From NCBI GenBank assembly GCA_002409595.1, contig DHNQ01000001.1:243633-302073 (forward strand): DNA of 58,441 nucleotides, in the 5' to 3' direction. The notes beneath the pieces are model-generated. The model was not told the DNA's origin, ran no database searches, and saw only the letters and a program-made list of their open reading frames with translations. The position numbers and the translations under genes are program-made. Source of the stretch: Dysgonomonas sp. UBA5412. GTDB lineage: Bacteria; Bacteroidota; Bacteroidia; Bacteroidales; Dysgonomonadaceae. The number at the start of each line of letters is the position of its first letter. Positions within the stretch are counted from its first letter, which is position 1. Below are positions 18,791 through 26,986 of the stretch, piece by piece.

Positions 18791-19111
18791 TTATTCTTTT
18801 TCTACCATATCCTCATCTATATTGTCTCTAAAATGATCACGAATAAATTTCTCTACGTTTTTCTCTGTGTAAAATATCTTGTGATGGATGGTTATATAGG
18901 TCAGTTCCCCAGCCGAACGGTAACGCTGTAATGTCCGTTTGCTTACGTTCAGCATTTGGCACAGGTCTTGATTGTCTAAAAGCCGTTCGCCGTTCAGTAC
19001 GTTATGTCGTCCGCTCATTATATCCATAAATTTATCCAATCGGTCGAAACGTCCCATAAATTGTTCGAACCACGCCTGCATAAAATCTTTTAGGTTGTTA
19101 TCGTCGTTCAT
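18791..19111 (-). CDS. small HTH protein, third paralogue
   Basis: This 106-aa protein has a helical N-terminus (FMQAWFEQFMGRFDRLDKFM). The HTH motif LLDNQDLCQMLNVSKRTLQR is followed by the wing IHHKIFYTEKNVEKF. It shares the DNQD-CQMLN-SK-TLQ core with the HTH gene at 15059. Such genes often sit at the opposite end of Bacteroidales elements from the transfer genes. It is flanked by terminators on both sides, so it is its own transcript. Likely a DNA-binding regulator or recombination accessory factor. Confidence 0.8.
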   Translation of the reverse strand: MNDDNNLKDFMQAWFEQFMGRFDRLDKFMDIMSGRHNVLNGERLLDNQDLCQMLNVSKRTLQRYRSAGELTYITIHHKIFYTEKNVEKFIRDHFRDNIDEDMVEKE

Positions 19112-19166
19112 CTACTTGCTTGTTTTAATTTCTTCTGCAAGTTTAGCGGAAACGAAAACAATAAAA

Positions 19167-19192
19167 GTGGTATCTACCACCGCAGATACCAC
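19167..19192 (-). terminator. terminator of the RteC-like gene
   Basis: Arms GTGGTATCT (19167-19175) and AGATACCAC (19184-19192) form a 9-bp stem. On the minus strand it is followed by TTTTATTGTTTT, a fair T-rich tract. It separates the RteC-like gene from the HTH gene. Confidence 0.65.
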
Positions 19193-19231
19193 CATTTAGT
19201 TTGTAACATATTGATTATTAAACTTAGTGTT

Positions 19232-19854
19232 TTACTTATAGAATTTGTCTACTTCATTCTTATAAACGGCAAGCAGTCGCTCTAACATAGAGGAAGGATT
19301 TTTTTTACGTTCCATTGTGCGAGTTTTGCGGCTGTAAATATTTTTTGGAATGTTGACATTGAAAATAAGCTTCAGGCCTTGTATGATTTCAGAAAAACTG
19401 ATTAGTTTACCGGATGCTTTACGAATCAGTTTAATATTATAAATCGCTATTGCCAGTTCTATTAGATCTGTGATTGTCCCTCCCCAGATATAATAGCCGG
19501 AGGAAGAAGGCTCTGTTGTGTTATTTGTATCGGAAGAAACAGGTTTTGGATTATACTCTATCCATTGCAAAGCAGCATTAAGGAAGGATAAACTATGGGC
19601 TATGCAACTTAGAATTGGAGCATTTTTTTTCCCGCCCCCTTATCGCTTAATGACATCTGGAATCCTTCCAATTCTAAGCGGGTATAATGTATTGTAAAAT
19701 AAGCAGGAATACTTTCTTTCTCTGAGGTACAAAGAGTCGTGACTTTATGTACGAAGTCTTCATACGCTGATTCAATATCATATTTGCCAAGATTGAATGT
19801 TCCATCCATTTTCTTCAGCAGGCATAATAACTGTGTGTTTATTAATCTTTTCAT
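19232..19854 (-). pseudogene. RteC-like regulator with a -1 frameshift in an A8 run
   Basis: Two frames make one product. The first, from 19854, gives 81 aa (MKRLINTQLLCLLKKMDGTF ... GAGKKMLQF). The second carries the RteC-like C-terminus (YYIWGGTITDLIELAIAIYN ... IYSRKTRTMERK). The minus strand has GGG followed by eight A's at about 19623-19630. Stepping back one base there continues into KNAPILSCIAHSLSFLNAAL and then QWIEYNP without a stop. RteC proteins regulate excision of CTnDOT-type elements. The joined product, about 210 aa, is shorter than RteC. Either the gene is broken or the slip is programmed. The C-terminal assignment is moderate, the N-terminal part weak. Confidence 0.6.
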
Positions 19855-20183
19855 ATCACTCTTTTTTTTAGATTATTATTAAAAGCAAACAGGTGGCAAT
19901 ACCATATTTACTCAGCTTTCTGTTTCTTATTCGACGATAGCTTTCTTTCTCTGAAAATTATAAGTGCTATATCATGCTATAAACCTGCTTATTTTTTAGG
20001 CTAACCGTTTTCAATCACTATCATATAGACTTATTATGTCCAAAGTTTTATAAAGAGATAATAGCATAAATAATCATATGTAACAGCTATTATCTTGTAT
20101 ACTTTATAAAATATTGGCCTATGAATAATTTTAGAGTATTTTGTATATCCCAAGGAAGTTCGATATTTATCTCATATTCTACA
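19855..20183. other. intergenic region with a large inverted repeat
   Basis: No gene is seen. A two-part inverted repeat occupies 20047-20110 (see separate entry). The rest is AT-rich without frame bias. Confidence 0.5.
20047..20110. repeat. nested inverted repeat
   Basis: Outer arms TTTATAAAG (20047-20055) and CTTTATAAA (20102-20110) enclose inner arms GATAATAGC (20057-20065) and GCTATTATC (20086-20094). The arms are exact. It lies after the DHFR-like gene and upstream of the RteC-like gene, both minus strand. It could be a terminator-like structure or a regulatory RNA or DNA element. Confidence 0.6.
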
Positions 20184-20735
20184 TTATTTAATGTTCCTCT
20201 GATACTTAAGACGTATTACACCATTCGGGTAAGCTTGTTGTGATGATAACTCCCAATAGTTTTCTTTCGCATTTCCCATGGACAAGGGAAAACCATGCCC
20301 CAGAGTTACCGGAATTATTATAAGGGTAAATTCATCTATCAATTCCTGTTCTGAAAATTCGGCAATTAATTCATGATCTCCTGCAAGCCAGATATCACCG
20401 CCCCCATAGGAAATGATCTCCTGTACCTGGTTCATATAGGATCTGGATGATTTCCTGTTATCAAGGATAATACGGATATCCCTTTTCGGTGGGGCTTCAA
20501 AAAAATGCCTGGATATAACATAGCAAGGAAGATTTTCGTATTTCCAACGATAATTATAACATTGAATCATCGTATAATGGCGATGACTGAAAAGAACACA
20601 ATCAATTGTTCGAAGAAAATCTTTGAATCCATAATCATATTGCTTTATGTACTTTTCCGAGAAATCTATATCCCCGTTTACTTGAGCTATATAGCCATCA
20701 AGAGATATGACTGCATACATCTTTATCTTACTCAT
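20184..20735 (-). CDS. dihydrofolate reductase family (RibD C-terminal-like) protein
   Basis: This 183-aa protein begins MSKIKMYAVISLDGYIAQVN, the N-terminal strand and substrate loop typical of the RibD-C/DHFR-like family. The nucleotide-binding region has SYGGGDIWLAGDHELIAEF, and a late ITPVTLGHG-like segment reads LIIIPVTLGHGFPL. Members bind NADPH and a pterin or pyrimidine substrate. The real reaction of stand-alone members is mostly unknown. It stands alone, with no folate or riboflavin genes nearby. Length is normal for the family. Confidence 0.8.
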   Translation of the reverse strand: MSKIKMYAVISLDGYIAQVNGDIDFSEKYIKQYDYGFKDFLRTIDCVLFSHRHYTMIQCYNYRWKYENLPCYVISRHFFEAPPKRDIRIILDNRKSSRSYMNQVQEIISYGGGDIWLAGDHELIAEFSEQELIDEFTLIIIPVTLGHGFPLSMGNAKENYWELSSQQAYPNGVIRLKYQRNIK

Positions 20736-20955
20736 ATTTTAGGTCTCTCTATTTTAATAATGTGTGTCATCAATAATATTCTCTAGATAATATGTAATTC
20801 CCTATTTGTCGTATTGATTGGAATAAGAGAAATTCTTGACTCTATATAGATATAATATTTAACTTCCAAAATTTCATTTGACTGGTCAAGCCAGATCCTC
20901 TGAGACAAGTGTCAGCCTGTTAAGAAAAGGTCATTAGCACATCTCTTTTTATCGT

Positions 20956-21144
20956 TTATTTATAGGAGCGGCTCGGCTCCACATTTCTTTCAATACCAAT
21001 ATGATATTCCTTTTCTTTTGTCCAATACGTTATATAATCAATACTATATCTTACCCCGGAGTGATGGGTCCGGACTTTAATTTCATGGTCTCCGCATAAA
21101 TCCTGCTGTTTCTGTAAATCTGTTATTAATTCGCTTATTTTCAT
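20956..21144 (-). CDS. small hypothetical protein
   Basis: This 62-aa soluble protein begins MKISELITDLQKQQDLCGDH. It contains EIKVRTHHSGVRYSIDYITY and is rich in charged residues. The opening, SELI-LQ-GD-EIKV, recalls small proteins that begin with the same helix and are found next to mobile or phage DNA. I cannot name a family. It sits in an isolated stretch between two other minus-strand hypotheticals. Confidence 0.5.
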   Translation of the reverse strand: MKISELITDLQKQQDLCGDHEIKVRTHHSGVRYSIDYITYWTKEKEYHIGIERNVEPSRSYK

Positions 21145-21291
21145 GTTTTTATTTTTAGAAAAAGATAAGTCTTAAATATTTGCAGACTGATAACGTCCGA
21201 TAGAAATAGAATCGATAAGATCGTATCCGTTGAGAAAAAGTCCATGATCAATTCCTGATATTATCTATATTTTTTCTCTCAGCTATATATA

Positions 21292-21735
21292 TTAGTATCT
21301 ACGCAATTTCACATCCGGATTCTTGGCCATTTTTCCTGTCAGCATCCAGTATAATATCTGTCTGTCCTTCTTAAAGCGATAGAAGCCCAATGTGCAGAAA
21401 CTGTCAAATGAAGGAGTATCAGTTCCCCTGGAGATCTCATAATCCACAGCAAAAGTAATCCGGGATAAAATATTGTCTATATAAAAACATCCACCTCCGG
21501 GTTCTTTATTTAATCCTTCGAGATAGGCTAGAACCTCTCTCTCTACTTTGTCGGATACTTCAGGTTCGAAAAGTGTAAAACATGTCAGTATATCTTTCTC
21601 CAGTCGATATATACAATAAATATCCCCAAAAGGGGAATCACTTAATCCGTAAACTAAACCTTCCTGAGGGTTATAAGTCCCTTTAATTATCTGGTTCTGT
21701 AAGTTTCTTATTATCCGCTTAGCGTATCGTTCCAT
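21292..21735 (-). CDS. hypothetical protein
   Basis: This 147-aa soluble protein starts MERYAKRIIRNLQNQIIKGT. It contains GLSDSPFGDIYCIYRLEKDI and a GGGCFYIDNILSRITF segment. There is no signal peptide or membrane span and no motif I recognise. The basic C-terminal end (KNPDVKLRRY) is unremarkable. Codon use looks like the surrounding chromosome. Alone in its transcript, as far as can be seen. Confidence 0.55.
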   Translation of the reverse strand: MERYAKRIIRNLQNQIIKGTYNPQEGLVYGLSDSPFGDIYCIYRLEKDILTCFTLFEPEVSDKVEREVLAYLEGLNKEPGGGCFYIDNILSRITFAVDYEISRGTDTPSFDSFCTLGFYRFKKDRQILYWMLTGKMAKNPDVKLRRY

Positions 21736-21799
21736 GTATTAGATATGTTTAATTTTTATATTGTATACTCCTTTATATATCCTTTACTTATATGTACAT

Positions 21800-21925
21800 T
21801 CAATTTCCTGTGCAGGTAGAAAACAAAGAAGAAATAAATAGAATAATGAGGATATCTATACTTATTATTGTCAATATGCCTGCAATTTTTACCCAATCGT
21901 ATCTTTTGAAAAACCTTTTAATCAT
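21800..21925 (-). CDS. possible 41-aa single-span membrane peptide
   Basis: On the minus strand an ATG at 21925 opens 41 codons. The peptide has a basic start (MIKRFFKRYDW), one long hydrophobic helix (AGILTIISIDILIILFISSL) and ends at a TGA. A purine-rich stretch lies upstream. The positive-inside layout is like small membrane peptides or toxins. There is no homology evidence, so this is a candidate only. Confidence 0.35.
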   Translation of the reverse strand: MIKRFFKRYDWVKIAGILTIISIDILIILFISSLFSTCTGN

Positions 21926-22255
21926 TTAAGTTATTTTTTCATTATTTCTTCTTATTCCATTCTCTTAAACACTTTACTCTAAGATCATATATTACAAACA
22001 TATGGTTAGAAATTATTCATTACACCTTATGTTCATTTTATCGGTATAATTTATAAACCGCGCGAAATATCACATCTCACGCGGATCATCCTTAACACAA
22101 ACTTTACATAACTACCTATCTCAATCGGTAGCATATTTTAATTTTATTTGACTGTTTTTTCTTAAAAAAACCGCGCGAAATATCGCATCTCACACGGTTC
22201 ACAAACTTTACAAAACTACACTACTGCCAATACTAATCGGCAGCATTTTTATTTT
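21926..22255. other. gene-free stretch with duplicated structured unit
   Basis: No gene is seen. The region is the 3' end of the fimbrial/type IX operon on the minus strand. It holds two copies of a roughly 80-bp structured unit described separately. Confidence 0.6.
22055..22246 (-). repeat. tandem pair of structured 3'-end units
   Basis: Copy 1 spans 22055-22134 and copy 2 spans 22168-22246. Each has the box AAACCGCGCGAAATAT, then CATCTCAC, the string ACAAACTTTACA and a hairpin. The hairpins are CTACC(10 nt)GGTAG at 22112-22131 and CTGCC(10 nt)GGCAG at 22224-22243, so a paired A-T has become G-C. The box itself folds: CCGCG pairs with CGCGG in copy 1 and AACCG with CGGTT in copy 2. On the minus strand copy 2 ends in CGCGGTTTTTTT, so it looks like the operon terminator, and copy 1 is a diverged duplicate behind it. 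Confidence 0.75.
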
Positions 22256-25200
22256 CTATCTTAATAAAACACGGTCTGTTTTGTTGATAGAATTGTTCTC
22301 TCCAAGAACTTTCACTATGTAAATCCCTTGTCTAATTGATGGGCTACCAGAAAACTCAGTAATTCCGTTTTTTCGAACTTGTTTTTTCATAACAAGTTTA
22401 CCCATCAAATCGTAAACTATAGCTGTACAATCTTCCTCGCTTTGATTATTTATCGTTATAATATTATTTCTTACGTAAATATTTATTAAGGAAGATTCTG
22501 TCTTGTCCTCAATAATACCTGAAGTAGATGCCATTATTTTGAATCGATCAGATTTTGAAGTATTAAATCCTGCGATTACATATTCCGCATCGTTTACAAC
22601 AGGATAATTTCGTCCGGTAAATAAATCTCTAAGGAAAAGATTACGGGATTCAACTTCAGGGGATACCGACAGACTGATTGAATAATTTGTCATAGCTTCG
22701 GATCTGATACTGATTACAGTTCCATTCATATCTGGAACTGTGGCTATCTGATAGTCAGACTGGTCACTTCCCGGAATATATGCTTGAATAAGTTCCCCTT
22801 CTTTTATCTTGTAACCGTCCCAGCCGTTATCAAATCCTGTAGTTGTATTATGATTCTCGAAAAGCCACACTCTATCAGCCGATTCATTACTAATCACATC
22901 TACTATAACATGTGGTAACTCTGATGATGAACTACTTCTGAGCTGTGCCGATTTCCATGGTTTTATTGTAGATTCATTCAAGTCATTTTTTACCAGTTGG
23001 TCATATTTAAGTGTAATATTACCAGGAGTTGTTACATCCAACATAAATGTATGCATGGATAATATCCTGTCCGGTATTCCAGCTTGTCCGGCAAGATTGA
23101 ATGGAACAGCCTGATATTGTCCTGCCGCAATTCCGTCTGCACTTCCTCCGTTAAGCTTGCGCCATTGGTCTCGGGTTCCGATATTAAACAGATAAACGGT
23201 ATTCGATTCTAGTACCACACTTTCATGACTTATAGCCGCAGATGTTATGGGTATGGCTGCTGTAAATGAATTAGCAATAAGATTCATCCCCGAATAATTT
23301 ACATTAAGTGTCCGGGTAACACCCACAGTTGCATCACCGACATTGAGTATACCAGGAAAACGATATATATGAGTCGGCTCAGCGTTGGTATTATTTGTGA
23401 TTTCATAACCTTTGAATGCTTTTAAGCTTAGATCCGGAGTATATGGAGCCGGACGCCATTTATTGCTATAAATATAAGGCTCAACCCACTCGTTTATAGT
23501 TTCAACTTTCGGATCCAAGTAAGGAAAATCTGAGGATTGTACCGGAATACCAAAATATTGCCATTGTTTTTTATAAAATCCGCAAGTCGCGCATTCATAA
23601 GCTTTATTATAAAATTCGACAATGGCATTTACTGTTGTATTATTGGGAGGATTCGTGAATATTAACGTTCCCGTAGCCTTATCTGGATCTGATTTTATAA
23701 CGATAGTACCCTTATTGGAATTGTCGTCTTTTACAGTACCATTGATAGTTAGCTGATTTTGAGTAGTGATAACTAAATCTACATTCGAATTATTAATCAG
23801 ATCACCTATAATACGGTCTTTGTCTAGATATAGATCTCTTTGAGCCGGATTATTACTATTATTAACAGCAGTCGCAAATTCAATGTCTTCTCCAGTATCA
23901 GGCACTTTCTTAGCTGTCCAGTTATTGGCTATTGCCCAATTGGTACTTTCGGTTCCATGCCAATAGTTACTGCAATATTGGTCCACAATAATTATAAACT
24001 CCCAGTAACAAGTTATATACATTCCTGGAGGAATAGCATAATAAATAGAAGATTCACCGAAAGTTCCCACAGGGAAACCTGTCGCTGAAGTATATTGTAT
24101 AGCATCGTCTGCGGGAGTTACAATACCAGTTGAGACATCTTTATTTACTTTACTGTAAAATTTTGAGCCTTTGGGGAAATTGGGTGAAACATCTGTAAAG
24201 GGAATAGTTCCCCCAGCAGACAACCCACAATATTTAAACTTTCTGCGAGTATAATAATCAGGATCTTCACCCTCTGGAACCGTACAACTTGTAGCTAAGT
24301 AATCTGTTGCATCTATATTGAAGTTTACAGGTTCATATACAGGCTGTCCATCGCAGGATCCATCTTTTATAAATCCAGTAATAAATTTATTATTTGTAAA
24401 TGATACTCCGGAGGTCACTCCTGTTCCAGTAGTAGTCCCATCTACAGAAACCGTTATACAAGATGCGTTGTTGAGAATAAAGCAATCATTCGTAACTTTC
24501 AATCGATAGGTTAACTTAGCTAATACTTCGTCTTTATCTACAGGCAAAGGAATATTACCTATATTCCATATAATGGATCCGGTTCCTCCGAGAGCCGGAT
24601 CATAGGTTACTGTCCCCGACATAGAAGGATTACCTTGCCAAAAATATTCAGCGTAAGAACTCATATAAGTGGTTGTGAATGGAACAGGTATAATAATCTT
24701 ACCATCCTTTACTGCTTCTGTCCCCAAGTTCTTAAGAAATACAGTATATTCAATCTCATCGTTAGGATATACGGTTGTCGATGATTCTCCCGGGACGTAT
24801 GGAATATCATTTACAGAGATCACATTATTCTCACTTTGTACTTCCGGTATATAAGCATCCACTGCCATAGCAATACAGAAAATAATATATGTATCTTGTG
24901 TAGAGTTATACTGAAAACGTGTGGAAGTCTGATTATTAGTCATCAAAGATTTATCATCATTATTGAGTGTAAACATAGAAATGTCTAATCCCGTGTTGTT
25001 TTTTAAATTGGGATTACGAGCATTTCCTCCTGTATATATTGATGAATTAAAGAAGTTATTTGTTGTATTGTCTCCATGGGAGAGATTGACCCAATTACTA
25101 TTGGCTGCATTTCTTATCTTAAACTGGTCTCCAGAAATACCAACATCTCCTTCTCCAGCCATTAACCCTAATTTTACATCCACAGGACCCTGCTGAACAG

Positions 25201-26371
25201 TATTAAAACCGGAAACTGGTAGTTCATATGTATAATTCCCTCCTGCGACATAAGCATGACCGTCAAAAAGAGTTACATCGCGCCATTTCATCTTGGAGTT
25301 TTCATAGACTACGATCAATCCCCAACCACCATAAAATCCGGTTCCACCTCCGTTACCTTCCTGTAAAGCAATATCAGCTACAAAATATTCACCTAATCCA
25401 TTTGCCTTAACATAATCAGTTACCTCTGCATAAGCTGAATACATGTACCCGTCGTCTGCGGTTGGATAATAGATATCGTTGGAGTTCGCAGTGATAGTTT
25501 GATAAGTATCCCCGGCTTTTTTCAGTTTTACCTGTCGCTTATTCAATAATTTTGCATCTGATGTTACACTTGCTCGGTAATTGTCATTAATACTGTTATT
25601 TGTTCTCCTTTTTCTCAATGAATTGAGAAAAATAGTCTGGCTCCCAGAACTTATGCCGTAAGGAGTATTAAAGGTAAAGGAATAGTTGTTATTAGACGTA
25701 CTTGTCAAATCTCCAGAGAGTGCAGTTTCTGTTCCGTTACCGATCTGAACTGTTACTGAACCTTGATCGGAGTTTCCCGAGTTCCAGGAACGAAAGCGAA
25801 AAACAACCTTATTTTCTCCCCCAGAAGGAGTGAAAGTGTAGGTCGCAATACGGCCATCTGATGTGCCTGAGCCCTGAGATTGATCGGTGGCAGCGATAGA
25901 CAAGGTATAGCCGTTGAAACTATCAGTATTATATCGATTATCAGTTGAACCTCCGATTGTAAATGCATTAGGGCTTGTACCATTATGTGCCCTGCCCGTC
26001 CAGTAGAGTCCTGCATATATAATATTAGAACAATTCGGATCTGCCACACCACCTTCTGTAGAAAAAGTAAGGGTGGCTGAAGATGAGTTTAAAGTATTAG
26101 GGTCACCATCTACATCTACATAGTCCATATTAGCATTATTACTGCCATTATCACTATAATTTCGTAACGTGAGATTCGTATTGCCTATCATTGTAAAGTC
26201 TCCCTTGATATTATATACTTTTGTATCAGTACTGTAAGTTGATGTTCGCTGAGTGAATGGGACTCTCACCTGTGCCCCTATATCCTGGAAGGAAGAAGTT
26301 ATCCCTATAAATAGAAATAATAGAATCCATTTCCAGCCCACTCTATTTTTATGATGATATAGTTTTTTCAT
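22256..26371 (-). CDS. large type IX secreted surface protein with DUF11-like domain
   Basis: From the ATG at 26371 the protein has 1371 aa; in-frame ATGs at 26380 and 26404 are alternatives, the last overlapping the upstream gene. A signal peptide (GWKWILLFLFIGITSSF) is followed by a long beta-rich region with Asn/Gly/Thr-rich strands. A DUF11-like repeat domain lies around residues 525-640 (YPNDEIEYTVFLKNLGTEAV). More beta-sandwich material follows, and then a C-terminal type A sorting domain (AIVYDLMGKLVMKKQ, QGIYIVKVLGE, basic DRVLLR end). The sorting domain is the known signal of the type IX system. Such proteins end up on the surface or are released. It is the last gene of the fimbrial operon, so it may be a fimbria-associated adhesin. 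No enzyme motif is seen. Confidence 0.8.
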   Translation of the reverse strand: MKKLYHHKNRVGWKWILLFLFIGITSSFQDIGAQVRVPFTQRTSTYSTDTKVYNIKGDFTMIGNTNLTLRNYSDNGSNNANMDYVDVDGDPNTLNSSSATLTFSTEGGVADPNCSNIIYAGLYWTGRAHNGTSPNAFTIGGSTDNRYNTDSFNGYTLSIAATDQSQGSGTSDGRIATYTFTPSGGENKVVFRFRSWNSGNSDQGSVTVQIGNGTETALSGDLTSTSNNNYSFTFNTPYGISSGSQTIFLNSLRKRRTNNSINDNYRASVTSDAKLLNKRQVKLKKAGDTYQTITANSNDIYYPTADDGYMYSAYAEVTDYVKANGLGEYFVADIALQEGNGGGTGFYGGWGLIVVYENSKMKWRDVTLFDGHAYVAGGNYTYELPVSGFNTVQQGPVDVKLGLMAGEGDVGISGDQFKIRNAANSNWVNLSHGDNTTNNFFNSSIYTGGNARNPNLKNNTGLDISMFTLNNDDKSLMTNNQTSTRFQYNSTQDTYIIFCIAMAVDAYIPEVQSENNVISVNDIPYVPGESSTTVYPNDEIEYTVFLKNLGTEAVKDGKIIIPVPFTTTYMSSYAEYFWQGNPSMSGTVTYDPALGGTGSIIWNIGNIPLPVDKDEVLAKLTYRLKVTNDCFILNNASCITVSVDGTTTGTGVTSGVSFTNNKFITGFIKDGSCDGQPVYEPVNFNIDATDYLATSCTVPEGEDPDYYTRRKFKYCGLSAGGTIPFTDVSPNFPKGSKFYSKVNKDVSTGIVTPADDAIQYTSATGFPVGTFGESSIYYAIPPGMYITCYWEFIIIVDQYCSNYWHGTESTNWAIANNWTAKKVPDTGEDIEFATAVNNSNNPAQRDLYLDKDRIIGDLINNSNVDLVITTQNQLTINGTVKDDNSNKGTIVIKSDPDKATGTLIFTNPPNNTTVNAIVEFYNKAYECATCGFYKKQWQYFGIPVQSSDFPYLDPKVETINEWVEPYIYSNKWRPAPYTPDLSLKAFKGYEITNNTNAEPTHIYRFPGILNVGDATVGVTRTLNVNYSGMNLIANSFTAAIPITSAAISHESVVLESNTVYLFNIGTRDQWRKLNGGSADGIAAGQYQAVPFNLAGQAGIPDRILSMHTFMLDVTTPGNITLKYDQLVKNDLNESTIKPWKSAQLRSSSSSELPHVIVDVISNESADRVWLFENHNTTTGFDNGWDGYKIKEGELIQAYIPGSDQSDYQIATVPDMNGTVISIRSEAMTNYSISLSVSPEVESRNLFLRDLFTGRNYPVVNDAEYVIAGFNTSKSDRFKIMASTSGIIEDKTESSLINIYVRNNIITINNQSEEDCTAIVYDLMGKLVMKKQVRKNGITEFSGSPSIRQGIYIVKVLGENNSINKTDRVLLR

Positions 26372-26388
26372 ATTCTTCATTTTTTCGT

Positions 26389-26952
26389 TTACTGAGGAAT
26401 ACATAATTGGTAGAAGACTTGTATATATTCTTCTGTTTCTACAGTATTATTAATCACTGCTTCCGAAACTTTAACGTTCAGACATTCCTCGTTTTCATTA
26501 TCGTCGCAGACAGGATATTCATAAACAAAAAGGATATATTCTAATGAGGTGAAAGCTTCTAAGCGGGAACAGTCTATTTCCATCCGTTCATCATCAGTGG
26601 ATTGCAAACGTATCTGAATAAGCTCTACTGAAGAGAACTCCTTTCTTTTACTATAAAGAGAGGATATGTCATTTGCATCCACATATAACACTAAAGGGGC
26701 GGAGTTGCCATACATCGCACACTTTCCATCTGTAAGATAAGCATCTGGCTTTAGCCCTGTAATTAATGATCTCAATTTAATATCTGTAGTGCTTTTAAGT
26801 GGCTCTGCGGCATTTATTGTATTATGAATACTTGAGAGAAGGTCTGTAAAAAGAAAACAAGTAAGAACTAAAAATATTCTTAACCTGCATGTACTGTATG
26901 TACTTTTAAGTATCATGTCTATATCAAATTTCATATTCGTTTTGTTTATCAC
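26389..26952 (-). CDS. exported hypothetical protein in the fimbrial operon
   Basis: This 187-aa protein has a hydrophobic segment near residues 25-42 (LRIFLVLTCFLFTDLL), preceded by basic residues, so it is secreted or anchored. A conserved-looking tail contains CDDNENEECLNVKVSEAVIN. The stop overlaps or nearly touches the start region of the large type IX gene, which implies coupled translation. It follows the minor fimbrillin gene by 34 nt. No family is recognised. Possibly a periplasmic partner of the large surface protein. Confidence 0.65.
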   Translation of the reverse strand: MINKTNMKFDIDMILKSTYSTCRLRIFLVLTCFLFTDLLSSIHNTINAAEPLKSTTDIKLRSLITGLKPDAYLTDGKCAMYGNSAPLVLYVDANDISSLYSKRKEFSSVELIQIRLQSTDDERMEIDCSRLEAFTSLEYILFVYEYPVCDDNENEECLNVKVSEAVINNTVETEEYIQVFYQLCIPQ

Positions 26953-26986
26953 ATTTATTGTGAATATTTAATTCTATAACTTCCGT

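Noticed and set aside
14700..19200. Complete integrative and conjugative element
   Set aside because: No integrase, relaxase or transfer genes are seen, and the PcfK/methylase junction shows a deletion.
22055..22246. CRISPR array
   Set aside because: Only two diverged copies with structured inner parts and no equal-length spacers.
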